Assembly (NCBI GenBank): GCA_032718475.1
Contig: JAUCBJ010001715.1
Location: forward strand, 17,309 to 81,308
DNA from: Nemertoderma westbladi
Lineage: Eukaryota; Xenacoelomorpha; Nemertodermatida; Nemertodermatidae
Direction of reading: 5' to 3'
Length of the DNA stretch: 64,000 bases
Below, in pieces: positions 12,349-23,380 of this stretch (positions within the stretch are counted from its first letter, which is position 1; every line of letters starts with the position of its first letter). The notes under the pieces are model-generated. The model saw nothing but the letters and a program-made list of their open reading frames with translations, was not told the origin of the DNA and ran no database searches. A program made the position numbers and the translations under genes.

Positions 12349-12411
12349 GTTATACCCTGACTGTCCACAGTCCATACCCACAGAAGAACAGTCTAACTGA
12401 CAGTCCTTTTA

Positions 12412-13106
12412 TGTTTTAGTAGAGTTGTCCTTGCTTCATGCTTTATCAGTTTATAGAGCTTTATACTACTGGCCTAGGGAGGCCTAGTCCATAGTCTGCT
12501 AGTCTGTCCTGTCAGCCTGTCCGCTGTCGTCTCGTCCTTTCGTCATCTACAGATCTACGCTACCGCGCTACCTGGCTACCGTCTGGCGTCTGACCTGCAG
12601 TCAAAATTGTGTCGCATGTCGGCCTGTGCTGTAATCAGGATGGGGTGCTGGTCACCTCGCCGCACTATACTATACTACTGTACTAACTGTACTATAATCT
12701 ACGTAGTTTTACTATAAATATAGATATATTGTAATAGTACCGGTAATATATAGTGATATATAAATAGTTTTACTATAATCTAATACGTAACTCAATACTC
12801 TCACTGTATATCTATAACAATACAGTAATTAGTATTTTTTTGAGTGAGGCTATAAAATATTGATCACATACTGACATACCGGTACTGACAGACCCGTCGG
12901 TGTCACCCTTTTTAATCGTACCGGTCAGCTGGTCAGCCTGTACTTGATATCAACATTTTAATTAAGGGTGCTTGGTAGTAGTACTAGTACTGTAGTAGTA
13001 TGTTCTTGGTTTTAGTTCCATATCTCAGCATCATACAGTTGTTTTATAGACTACTCACCAGTACAGCAGTACTCTGTACAGGCAGACAGGTACAAGAAGC
13101 TTCTGC
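12412..13106. other. Non-coding spacer
   Basis: No open frame or RNA gene is recognisable. The stretch is AT-rich with scattered CTGTACTGTA-type motifs. Confidence 0.5.
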
Positions 13107-13115
13107 TTTCTTTAC

Positions 13116-14768
13116 GGGTATAACTTTTGCGTAGAGGTATAGCCTACATAGAGGCTACATGTAGGTATGTGTAGCCTACATGTAGATGCACGTGTAGGGT
13201 GAATGTAGGTAGGTGTAGGTAGGTCTTTAAAAACAACAATGATGAATGAATAGGCCTACACGGGGTACCCGGACCCGAACTTCCTCGATGAGATGCGAAT
13301 GCGGCGAACGGGGGTGGTACCCGGAACAACCACGAAGAGATGCGCATATGGCGGGCGGTGGTACCCGAAACAACCAGGAGGAGATGCGAATACGTCGAAT
13401 GGGGGTCCCCTGAACACCCACGAGACGGAGCCTATCAATACTACAGTACTGACAAAGGAAAAAACGACTGAACGATATACCGATACATACTGTAGATCTT
13501 ATGATCCTGCGGGTTCAGGCATGGAGGCTAATGACTTTGTATGGGCCGAACGGCCCGAACCTGATGTTTCCAGTCAAGGAGGAATCGACTAACGGTTAGG
13601 GTTAGAGCTCGTCGTCGGTGTCCATGAGGGTCTGAGGATGAGTGGGTAATTCAACAAAACGCTAACAATGATACCGGACTGACTGATTGAACCAGAGTGG
13701 CGATGGTAGTCGCTGATGTATATATATTATATATATCATGTATTGATTGTTAGTAGATATTTTTTTTATAATATTTGTTTATTAAATTGTCTTCAATGTC
13801 TATATTGATAATATTGTGTGCCGTGCTGATTTTACTTATTTTTCATTTTATAAATCTTGCTGTGGCCGTTTTAATCTACTAAACTGCCGTATCAATTTCA
13901 TGATATTTTAATGGATATGCAATTTAACTTCTTCTTTCTATTAACTTTCAATGCAATCAAATATAACTGTAAAGCTATTGACTTTCGTGTTATTGTTTTG
14001 CTGTTACTTCGAGATGGGATTTGAATCCCATCGGATTACTGATTAATTCCCATCATCGAGATGGGAATACTTTATAATGAAACAGTGTGGTGGTCCGCGG
14101 GATAGTGGGAAGGGATGGGACTGTTGCTGGTTGGTGGAATGTGACTGCCTGAAAAATTAAAACAAACAAAACTTCCAGACTTCTATATTTTTACTTTCAA
14201 AACAAAACGTCCAAAACATTTCAATGCTGAAGTACTGTTCAAGTCCCATGGATGTATGGTTGATAAACAGATAAAGAGGGGCAGAGGGGGGTCAGGGTTT
14301 CTGGTAGACTATAGTCCCCGCGATGATGGCTGTTCTTGTTTAGGTTACTCTTACTCAATAAACATATAAATCAGAACGAGTTAATCTAATGGAACGATGC
14401 CTTTCGTGGCGTTAGCATACTCAAATTTATTAGGGCATAATATTTATGACGAGTAAGGGACTTTAGTATAATCAGAACGCGATGTTTGATATTTATACAG
14501 TACTGCAGTATGCAGTAAAACCTGTTGTCTGACAGCAGACAAGTCTGCAGGTTGATGTACCGTATTGTACCGTGGAGATCAGAGATTATTGCCATACATC
14601 CTGATTGACGACCGTGTATCACGTTACTGCAAGTTGACACATAAATTACATTAATATCTATGGGACTACACCTACCTACATTCACCCTACACGTGCATCT
14701 ACATGTAGGCTACACATACCTACATGAAGCCTCTATGTAGGCTATACCTCTACGCAAAAGATATACCC
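13116..14768. mobile_element. Non-autonomous DNA transposon with 103-bp terminal inverted repeats and 9-bp TSD
   Basis: The left arm (13116-13218) and right arm (14666-14768) are inverted copies of one another with about two mismatches. Both start GGGTATA and share TTTTGCGTAGAGGTATAGCC inside. The element is flanked by an exact 9-bp direct repeat TTTCTTTAC (13107-13115 and 14769-14777). A 9-bp duplication with long inverted ends fits Mutator-like or Merlin elements; the GGG terminus favours Merlin but does not decide it. The 1.65-kb interior has no transposase. The open frames at 13.1-13.6 kb translate short GC-rich repeats and are not taken as genes. Confidence 0.85.
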
Positions 14769-14950
14769 TTTCTTTACCTTATTATAAATCATTAGGCTTA
14801 AACAAATTTTTCTACTGTTCTATACGACTAATCTGCTAATTTGTAGGCTTGTCGTCTGTGTGTTGATACTCTATGTAAGATTATTGTGTGTGTTATCTTA
14901 TCTTGCTTGGCCAACTCTATTATTTTTATTTCCCATCAACCGATGTTGCA

Positions 14951-15098
14951 ATGGAACATTGTGGTTGTTCTTCAAGGACATGGATTATAATCCATTTAAC
15001 ATCGGGCATTGTCATTCTTGTTGCTAGCGCAATGGGGGTTGTGGTATTCGCTTCTATGTATCACAACTACACCGCGGCTGTGTGGTTTGTAGCCCCAT
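14951..15098 (+). CDS. Small four-helix membrane protein, exon 1
   Basis: Proposed first coding exon of a 160-aa protein. The ATG at 14951 begins MEHCGCSSRTW, followed by a hydrophobic helix (about residues 12-36), an N-glycosylation sequon NYT at residues 39-41 and the start of a second helix. The exon ends at CCAT|GTAAGT in phase 1, with a strong donor. An open frame continues upstream to 14888, so the real start could be further 5' or in another exon. I do not recognise the family; the layout of four helices in about 160 residues resembles MS4A-like or other small tetraspan proteins, but no diagnostic motif was seen. Confidence 0.6.
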
Positions 15099-15659
15099 GT
15101 AAGTTTAATTACGGTAGGGGTAGGGCCCTAATAATAATTAATTTTCTTTAAAATATCCCCTTTATTGTCCAGACAATGCGGACAATAAAGACTTTAATGT
15201 CCGCATTTTCGGACAATAAAGTAATTATTCATTATTCAATCCAGCAATCACTATTCCAAAAATGCGGATAAAAATGTATTTATTCAATCAACGATCTAGT
15301 AGTACCGTAGTTTATTCCTTGATTTCGCATTATTTATTCTAGAACAGTATTTACGTTGGCAATTGTTAATAAATTTAGAATTTAAATGTTTAGTAAATTA
15401 AACATATATTGCTCCAGAAGCTTTTAGCTTTTAGTTTTAATTATATCATTAACGTTCTGGAATATCATATCACAAAGTAGCGGTATATAGTTGTTTTGTT
15501 AGTATTATTTAGGTTTATATTACATTGGTACCTCACTTAAAATTTGCTCATTTAAAAGTGTACTTTAAAGAAAACAGCATCTTTTACAAAAATAAAGTTT
15601 ATTTTTTGTTATCTTTGTAATACGCATTTTCTCGAAATAGCAAAAGTAAACTGGTACCG

Positions 15660-17360
15660 TAAAACGGGGCTACTTGCAACAGCGGGGTAACTTGCAACAA
15701 ATTGATATACTAATTTTATTTAATGACTATAACTATACATGAAGCTTAAATTGTTGAATTAAAAGTTTTCCATATGGTTTAAATGCTTTTCTATCATATC
15801 AATAAAAAAAACTTCTATAATTTGTATATTAATGTATTTTTTCAATTATATACTTAGAAAAAAAATTTTTTTTGGCATAAAATAAGTCTGAAAACTTTTA
15901 TGTTCAGGCATTCAATTTGCACTATTGGAGTTGTCCAATATACCAAAATGATTCCCTGTGTGTCTAAATTATGATTATCAGTACAGATTGTGGTTATACC
16001 TACAAGTTTTTAAAATGTTGTCTTATTTTTACAAGATGACCATTTTGGGGCTACTTGAAACATCTACTTCAGTTGATGACCCTTTACATTTTTTGGTATT
16101 ATTCTTACAGCGGTGGGTTTTTTGAATCTACTAATAGGCATACTCTTTGTTTAATGTTTGAAATGTTTGATTCTGAAAGCGAAAATGACAAAAGCAGTGA
16201 TTCACATGATTTGCATCCTAAACGTTCTGTACTAGCGATGCTTACAAATAAAGTTCCAATATTAACACATACTCCATCTAGTTTTCCAGTTACAAATCAA
16301 GTTATCCAGCCGTCGACTGTGATGTTTTACCGGGTGCAAGTGGTACTTCTGCAATAACTCCAACAAACTTTGATAAACTTCAAGTTAATGACTGGGTGGT
16401 AGTGCTATTCTTCGGTCGTAAGAAATTCTTAGGTGTTATCCGTTCTATTAATGGAAAGGAGAAATAACTATTAGCTTTATGAAGTATGTGCCTTCCAGTC
16501 TTCCTCACAACAAGGGCAGATTGTCCACTCAGCCGGAGATTTAAGATATTGTAATCTGCAATTGTGTCGATGTTGTTGGATGTGTTGCTCCACCTGTCGA
16601 TGTGACGCGGAGGGGTGGCTTATTCTTCGAAAGTGGCCTTATTGCCAATTTGTGGTAGACTCCCATACTCTCCAATTGCCACAAATATTAGTTGTTGCGA
16701 TTCTGAAACTTTTTATAGCATTTTGGCATTGAAACATTGTTAAACTTTGTATATTTAATTACGTAAATTTTATTTACTATGCAATCAATATAACCAACCA
16801 TATTCAGTTTGTTATGTCCAGTTTATATCCTTCTGATTCACATTTTTAATTTTAACATAGAAGTAATAAGTACAGCTATCATTTTTACACAATATTCATA
16901 TGCAATAGTAGATATATGGATAGCAATACCACTGCCTTATTGACAGATTGATATTGAATTAATGTGCTCAAATAATTTGTTCATATCCAAAGGCATGCAT
17001 TAAAACTAATAATTTGTTTATATAGGTGACCCCAACATATTTTTTAAAACACATCTGGTGTTGCAAGTAGCCCCTTACATGTCCAAAATAGAACAATATG
17101 TTAAAATATTCGCTATATTGAATTCAAAGTGATGTTTCAAGTAACCCCATCTTGGGGCTACTTGAAACACAGCAGAAATTTTTAAAAAAATGTGTTACAA
17201 ATGGCCCAAATATACAATAACAATGCTTGAAATTGAAATTTGATAACTCTATTATACACTGCTATGACAACAACCTGAGCTTGGTAAAGCTAAGGCATTG
17301 TAAATAATTTTAGAAATGTTATAGATCGCAATTTATGTTGCAAGTAGCTTTTCCTCGACC
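15660..17360 (+). pseudogene. Pogo-like DNA transposon remnant in intron 1 of the membrane-protein gene
   Basis: Near 15665 are two close copies of a GGGGCTACTTGCAAC/GGGGTAACTTGCAAC motif. Related motifs recur at 17140-17165 and in inverse form at about 17335-17350, as expected of subterminal repeats. Inside, the plus strand encodes broken pieces: an acidic/serine stretch at 16160-16290, then NDWVVVLFFGRKKFLGVIR near 16386-16445, followed by FMKYVPSS. These resemble the C-terminal tail often found after pogo-type DDE domains. No catalytic domain is left. The boundaries are approximate and the assignment is by motif resemblance only. Confidence 0.4.
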
Positions 17361-18169
17361 TTCGGCCTTGGAAGATTTTTCTTTTACTATTTCTCAAAAA
17401 TAGGGATTAAAGTCAGACAAAAAAATGTTACCGGTATATACTTTCTTTTTGTAAAATAGAGGACTGTTTATTTAATAAACAAAAAATAAACTGAAAACAC
17501 AGTTTTTTCACTCATTTTCAGTTTTAGCAAAATTCAACTATTGTGTCCGAGTGGTACAGTTTTACACCAGTTGGCATATTTTAGAAAGAATAGAATGCCA
17601 ACTTTTTGGAACACTCAACACATAATAGCAGTATATCTTAATTTCGCTAAAGAAAATGAGTGGTAAAGAAGAGTGTTTTCCGTTAAATTTTTTTATCGAA
17701 TATATTGTTTTATTTGAAAAAAAGTATCACCAGTTTTTCACTGTATCCTTGGATTTCTTAGTCTGTCCCGGTCCTAGGAATCACAAAAAGACCCCAAGAT
17801 AATTCAAAATATTGAACTTGCCGAAGAACTTGCAAATTCATTGGCTAAAATACCGTTATTTGTTTTGGAGCGCCTCTCTTTGGACATTCTGTTTACCAGA
17901 AAACATTGCAAAATGGCGAATTACATTATCTAAAAACACCACAAACTGTGCTCGTTTATTTTTTGCTCGTTTATTATTTTGGTTAGAAAAACTTTAACCT
18001 GGCAAATGGCGTAGTACCCGAAACTCCCGAAAACACCTGAAGCGAGATCCTCAGATTCAGGACGGAACAGTGACAAATGATTATATATATATTACATACA
18101 TTTATTAAATCTTCCCCTTTCCTTTATGTACTGAAATATGACTAACTTTTATTGTTTACAATCTGGCAG

Positions 18170-18340
18170 GTGTTATGGCTTCGTTAGCTATTATTTTACA
18201 TAGTCGCCAATTAAAGAAACAATGGACCCTCGATCATATACTAGTGTTGCAAATGTTTACTTTATCGGGTTTACTTGGGATAATAGCCTTCTTTGGTGGA
18301 ATGATTGGTAGCCTTTCTTTGTCTATTAGTCAGCACCAAC
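18170..18340 (+). CDS. Small four-helix membrane protein, exon 2
   Basis: The acceptor CTGGCAG precedes the exon and the donor CAAC|GTGAGT ends it. Both are phase 1, so it joins exon 1 in frame across a codon for Cys. It encodes the rest of helix 2, a short basic loop (HSRQLKKQW) and a long helix 3 (roughly LQMFTLSGLLGIIAFFGGMI). Basic residues between helices 2 and 3 would put that loop in the cytosol by the positive-inside rule, consistent with the glycosylation sequon in the first loop being outside. Confidence 0.65.
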
Positions 18341-18582
18341 GTGAGTAACTGCGAATATTAATTATTGCGAATAATATTATAACAGGGAGACCGTAGCGGT
18401 ACACATTGCCTATATAACTATAACAGAAATAAATGTGCACACTAGTTCTATTACTATAGAGTCAATAAACATCCGGATAGATATCAGGTTAGGTTACAGA
18501 GGCACGTGTTTTATAATCAAAACAATAATTATTATATAAACGAAATAAATTTTATTATCTCTATTTTTTTTTATTATATCAG

Positions 18583-18720
18583 AGATCAAATTGCTCTCTA
18601 ACTTTGGCATACCCAATGAAAATAGAGAATATCTTGAATTCACAAAACAGAAAGCAAAGCTGGTAGCGGTGGGGGTTTTGCGTTTCCTAAATAGTAGAAC
18701 AAAATTGGTGCAGATATTTA
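18583..18720 (+). other. Possible alternative or cryptic exon
   Basis: A 138-nt open stretch lies between a fair acceptor (TTATATCAG) and a donor (TTTATG|GTAAGA) and encodes IKLLSNFGIPNENREYLE and onwards. It can join exon 2 in frame, but it ends in phase 0 and so does not fit the phase of the last exon. It may be a terminal variant, a chance frame, or an exon whose donor I mis-assigned. Confidence 0.25.
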
Positions 18721-18820
18721 TGGTAAGATCAGTAAGTTGTTATTATAATAATTGTACCGGTAGTGTAGTATATACCATTACGTATAACCATCGTTAACTT
18801 TTATTGGTTTTTATCTTTAG

Positions 18821-18984
18821 CTGTTGACGGACATTCAGACTGGGTTTGGTGGGGTCCCATAATCCTCCTACTGAGGTCCTCTATACTGCTGGTGAAACAC
18901 TCGAGAGACTATATCAGTATCCTAGGAACCAACGGAGCACTCATCACCCAGGGGGATGCAAACGAAAGAGTCGCTCCTCTATAA
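18821..18984 (+). CDS. Small four-helix membrane protein, last exon
   Basis: The acceptor TTATCTTTAG precedes it. Joined in phase 1 to exon 2 it reads PVDGHSDWVWWGPIILLL, giving a fourth hydrophobic helix, then a short hydrophilic tail ending ANERVAPL and a TAA at 18982-18984. AATAAA lies near 19124. The three exons total 483 nt including the stop, with all junctions phase 1, which supports a real gene model. A possible alternative exon at about 18583-18720 would not keep this frame. Confidence 0.65.
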
Positions 18985-19867
18985 TTAATTGTTTTTGTTA
19001 ATTAATTAATTACAATGTAATACTAAGAACCACCAAATAACGGACCAACCTGCCATTTTTTGGATCAAATAATTTTTAAGATGTTCGAACGGCCAGCAAT
19101 AAGGTTCAATGCTTGCAGACCAAGAAATAAAACAGACCCAAAATCGCCCCGTCGCCCATACATATTCCACATTTCAGACAAAGGCAAGGCAAATTATTGA
19201 CTGTTCATGAGCCATAAACTGCGTTAAACACTTATGTGTGTAACATAAAGTGCGTTAAACACATGTGTGTAACATAAAGGGTGTTAAACACTTTATGTGT
19301 GTAACATAAAGGGTGTTAAACACCCTTTGGTGTTACCAGTGACACCCTGACCGGTTAGTCTAAGTGGTGAGATTGCAGAGCAGAGCTGGCTTTTGGCATT
19401 ATCGCGTTATCAAAGATTTCGCGCGATGAGTATTTTATAACACATCACACTTTACCACCATACTATATTCCATACCAGGTCACCAGTTCGATCCCACCTG
19501 GACGTCACTGCCGAATGTGCTAATCTGGGCGCAATGAAAATTAAAACCATTTATCATGCCATTATATTCCATATTCCACGCCTCTCCCTGCCCCTAAAAT
19601 ACCATAATATATCATGCCACTCACTATATTACATATCATACCATTTACCACGCCACTAAATTCTAATACAATATGTAATGTGGCAGGTTCGTCTGTATCA
19701 CGAAGTGGTGCGTAATTTATAATTTTGTTGCCGTAGTTTTTTTAATGAGTTTTATATGATATTGGTGCTATTTACTGCTACATATTATTATTTTAATAAT
19801 TAGATATTTGTTCTTCAAAATATTAAATAAAAATTAAATATAAATACAAATTTTATTATGTGAAATT
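18985..19867. other. Spacer with short tandem repeats and a possible tRNA-like SINE remnant
   Basis: Copies of a GTGTTAAACAC/TGTGTGTAACATAAAG motif are arranged in tandem and as hairpins at 19225-19325. At 19349-19500 there is an A-box-like TAGTCTAAGTGG and, about 120 bases later, a B-box-like AGTTCGATCC. The spacing is much longer than in a tRNA, so at most this is a degraded tRNA-derived SINE. No gene is visible. Confidence 0.35.
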
Positions 19868-20082
19868 GAAATGAAATTTGAAACAGAGATAGTTTCACCT
19901 CCCTCCTCCTTGCTGGGTGAGCTAGAATTTCATGTTTATTTATTTGCAATATCGCCGGGACATAGAGACTTTATTAAACGCTTGTAGCTAAAGATTGAAA
20001 GCAAAAATAAAAATTCTGGCTCACCCAGTCAGTGGTCGGGAGGTGAAACTATTTATGTTTCAAATTTCATGTAATTTCATTA
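19860..20082. mobile_element. Short inverted-repeat element (MITE-like)
   Basis: Arms of about 50 bases at both ends are inverted copies: ATGAAATTTGAAAC ... AGTTTCACCTCCC on the left, and GGGAGGTGAAACT ... GTTTCAAATTTCAT on the right. They enclose about 100 bases. No target duplication could be assigned, so a simple foldback sequence is also possible. Confidence 0.5.
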
Positions 20083-21855
20083 AGATTTATGGACAAATTG
20101 TGTGTGGGGGCTGGGGCTGGGGGCGGGGACCTGTAACGACACTTTATTCCGGGGCATTGTGTGTAGTACATAAGCGTACGGGAACCATTCCCACTGGGGG
20201 GAAAGCACAAATCCCCCCCCCCCCCCCCTCCCCCCTTCAAAAAAATCAATAATATTTCAAAAATTGAGAGGTTAAGTGTGCCGCTATAACTCTGTCAAGC
20301 TGCCCTCGGGGCTGACCCTCTGACGGTCTTTTTACAGTTATTCGTGATAATTGAACAGTGGCGTATTTAAGTTTGGACAAGTAGCTTATGACCATAAGGG
20401 TACGATGAATATACACTTTAAAAAAGGAAAGGTGTGGTGCACACACATGAAAGTAGATAATATGAAGGATGGGGTATAATAAAGGCATTATCAGATCTGG
20501 AAAGGAAATTGTGGATGTTAATATAGTTCTAATAGGAATATTGATTATATAACTGTATAAGTGAATGTCATCGCAAGGAAGGAAATGCGAGTGGAAATTT
20601 TTAAACAATATTCCGATTTTGCACATTTAAATCGACTTTTTTAATCAATAATACTTTGATAAAACTAAGGACTTTTATTTGAAAAAGGCTCTTTTTCTCA
20701 CTAATATTTTTAAACTTGAGTTAATTAATCTAACTTTCCTTCAATAATTTCCCGAATTTTTTGGAAAATTAGTTAAAAAAAGTCTTTAACTAATCTTTTT
20801 TCTGAAAAAAATTTTCAACTGATTTTTTTTAAATATAACAATATATTCGATATAAAAATGTAACGAAAAACACCATATTCCACTCATTTTATTTTGCAAA
20901 ATGCAGATATTCTGCCCTCGCGTGTTGAGTTTTCCCACTCATTGGCATTTTAACACTCGCTTCGCTCTTGCTAAAAACCTGCCGACTCTTGTAAAACTCA
21001 ACCACTCGGACAGAACATTTAAATTTCGCTAAATTTAAAATGAGTGAAAAAAAGCGGTATTTTCCGCTTCCTTTTTTTATCGAATAATATTCCTTACATT
21101 ACAGGGCGGTAGAGTTGAAACAGAGACTTGTCATTGATCTCTGTTCTCTGGATTCTCCGGGTAGTTTTTTGGTCTCTGGATAGGTCTCTGGTTCCCGGGT
21201 ATTGAAAACAGACATTTTACACAGAGATCAGTGATTTTACAAATTAGAATTAGTTATTTAAAAATAGATCCTGTACAACACAAAATGTGAAATGAAGATA
21301 ATTTTTCAAAATTTTTTTACAATTAATTAATTCTATCGTTGTAGTTCGGATTTTGGTTCGGCATTGTTTGGGTTTTCCACTCACGCAATGAGTTAAAGTA
21401 AAAACGACAGATGTTCTTTCTGATCGAGATCTGTTTATGTAATAATAAATAAATATATATAACTTATATTTAAATAATTACAGTTAGGACAATTAGGGAT
21501 TATCTTAATACCGAAACAATAGTTGCACCACAGGTTACACGCTGGTTACAAACGATACAAATAAAATTTAAACAGATAAATCAATTCATAATTGCATGTG
21601 TTGTTGCGGGTGGGGGGAGGAACTGAGTCAGTTAGAATTAGTGTGTAACAGCTCGGTCACTGTGTGAGTGTAGTACTACTACTACTAAGACTAGGTCGAG
21701 CGAACTCAGACAAAAGTGAGTGTAGTAGAGTTTATTAAGTTCGTTTGCACGAAGTCTAGCTATTGTGTTGGGTAAAGAGACAAGTTATGTGGTTAAAGGT
21801 AGTTTACAAAGTACCGTACATAGTATCAGACAAATTAATAATAAATAATAACTTA
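20083..21855. other. Non-coding spacer
   Basis: Contains a C-run near 20212-20228 and long A/T stretches at 20640-21080. The minus-strand 126-aa frame at 20246-20626 has no recognisable domain, no repeats and ordinary AT-rich composition, so it is left unannotated. A CTACTACTACTA microsatellite lies at 21672-21685. Confidence 0.5.
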
Positions 21856-23380
21856 ATTACTGAGTAGATTAACTCAGGGCAAACAATCAATATATACTTA
21901 GTAGATTAACTCAGGGCAAACAATCCCTAAGTATCTACTTAGTAGATTAACTCAGGGCAAACAATCCCTAAGTATCCACTTAGTAGATTAACTCAGGGCA
22001 AACAATCCCTAGGTATCTACTTAGTATAGTAGATTAACTCGGGGCAAACAATCACTAAGTATCTACTTAGTAGATTAAGTCAGGGCAAACAATCCCTAAG
22101 TATCTACTTAGTAGATTAACACAGGGCAAACAATCCCTAAGTATCCACTTAGTAGATTAACTCAGGGCAAACAATCCCTAGGTATCTACTTAGTATATTA
22201 GATTAACTCGGGGCAAACAATCCCTAAGTACAGTATCTACTTAGTAGATTAACTCAGGGCAAACAATCCCTAAGTACAGTATCTACTTAGTAGATTAACT
22301 CAGGGCAAACAATCCCTAAGTATCTACTTAGTAGATTAACTCAGGGCAAACAATCCCTAGGTATCTACTTAGTATAGTAGATTAACTCGGGGCAAACAAT
22401 CACTAAGTATCTACTTAGTAGATTAAGTCAGGGCAAACAATCCCTAAGTATCTACTTAGTAGATTAACACAGGGCAAACAATCCCTAAGTATCCACTTAG
22501 TAGATTAACTCAGGGCAAACAATCCCTAGGTATCTACTTAGTATAGTAGATTAACTCGGGGCAAACAATCACTAAGTATCTACTTAGTAGATTAAGTCAG
22601 GGCAAACAATCCCTAAGTATCTACTTAGTAGATTAACACAGGGCAAACAATCCCTAAGTATCCACTTAGTAGATTAACTCAGGGCAAACAATCCCTAGGT
22701 ATCTACTTAGTATATTAGATTAACTCGGGGCAAACAATCCCTAAGTACAGTATCTACTTAGTAGATTAACTCAGGGCAAACAATCCCTAAGTACAGTATC
22801 TACTTAGTAGATTAACTCAGGGCAAACAATCCCTAAGTATCTACTTAGTAGATTAACTCAGGGCAAACAATCCCTAGGTATCTACTTAGTATAGTAGATT
22901 AACTCGGGGCAAACAATCACTAAGTATCTACTTAGTAGATTAAGTCAGGGCAAACAATCCCTAAGTATCTACTTAGTAGATTAACACAGGGCAAACAATC
23001 CCTAAGTATCCACTTAGTAGATTAACTCAGGGCAAACAATCCCTAGGTATCTACTTAGTATAGTAGATTAACTCGGGGCAAACAATCACTAAGTATCTAC
23101 TTAGTAGATTAAGTCAGGGCAAACAATCCCTAAGTATCTACTTAGTAGATTAACACAGGGCAAACAATCCCTAAGTATCCACTTAGTAGATTAACTCAGG
23201 GCAAACAATCCCTAGGTATCTACTTAGTATAGTAGATTAACTCGGGGCAAACAATCCCTAGGTATCTACTTAGTATAGTAGATTAACTCGGGGCAAACAA
23301 TCCCTGGGTATCTACTTACTAGATGAACTCAGGGCAAACAATCCCTAGTAGATTAACTCAGGGCAAACAATCCCTAAGTA
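21856..23380. repeat. 41-bp minisatellite derived from the 3' end of the DnaJ coding sequence
   Basis: About 35 units of a roughly 41-bp monomer (plus strand GGGCAAACAATCCCTAAGTA, then TCTACTTAGTAGATTAACTCA). Variant monomers (CACTAAG, AAGTCAGGG, AACACAGGG, TATCCAC, CTCGGGG) recur in a fixed order. CACTAAG occurs at 22053, 22401, 22570, 22918 and 23087, that is with spacings 348, 169, 348 and 169, which is a higher-order period of 517 bp. On the minus strand each monomer carries the codons that end the adjacent DnaJ gene (ILRDCLP and the TGA). The last monomer is the real end of that gene. The array therefore makes up the presumed 3' UTR of the DnaJ transcript. Confidence 0.93.

Larger units (their letters stand above)
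3359..12411. repeat. Composite repeat, tandem copy B, expanded by three insertions
   Basis: Direct repeat of copy A. Read against copy A, its sequence is interrupted at 4083-7844 (LINE), at about 8928-10878 (BEL/Pao fragment) and at about 11350-12348 (CR1-like LINE tail). It resumes in register after each and ends with the same GACAGTCC terminus near 12406. Removing the three insertions would leave a unit of about the length of copy A. Divergence from A is low, with scattered substitutions and small indels, so the duplication is recent relative to the element itself. Confidence 0.75.

Noticed and set aside
13293-13592. 99-aa Thr/Gly-rich frame and minus-strand counterparts
   Set aside because: They translate a GGTACCCGGA-type short repeat inside a non-autonomous transposon.
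19349-19520. tRNA gene
   Set aside because: A- and B-box-like motifs are about 120 bases apart and no cloverleaf stems can be drawn.
21856-23380. CRISPR-like array of regularly spaced repeats
   Set aside because: Monomers are contiguous with no unique spacers, the context is eukaryotic, and the repeat derives from the DnaJ gene end.
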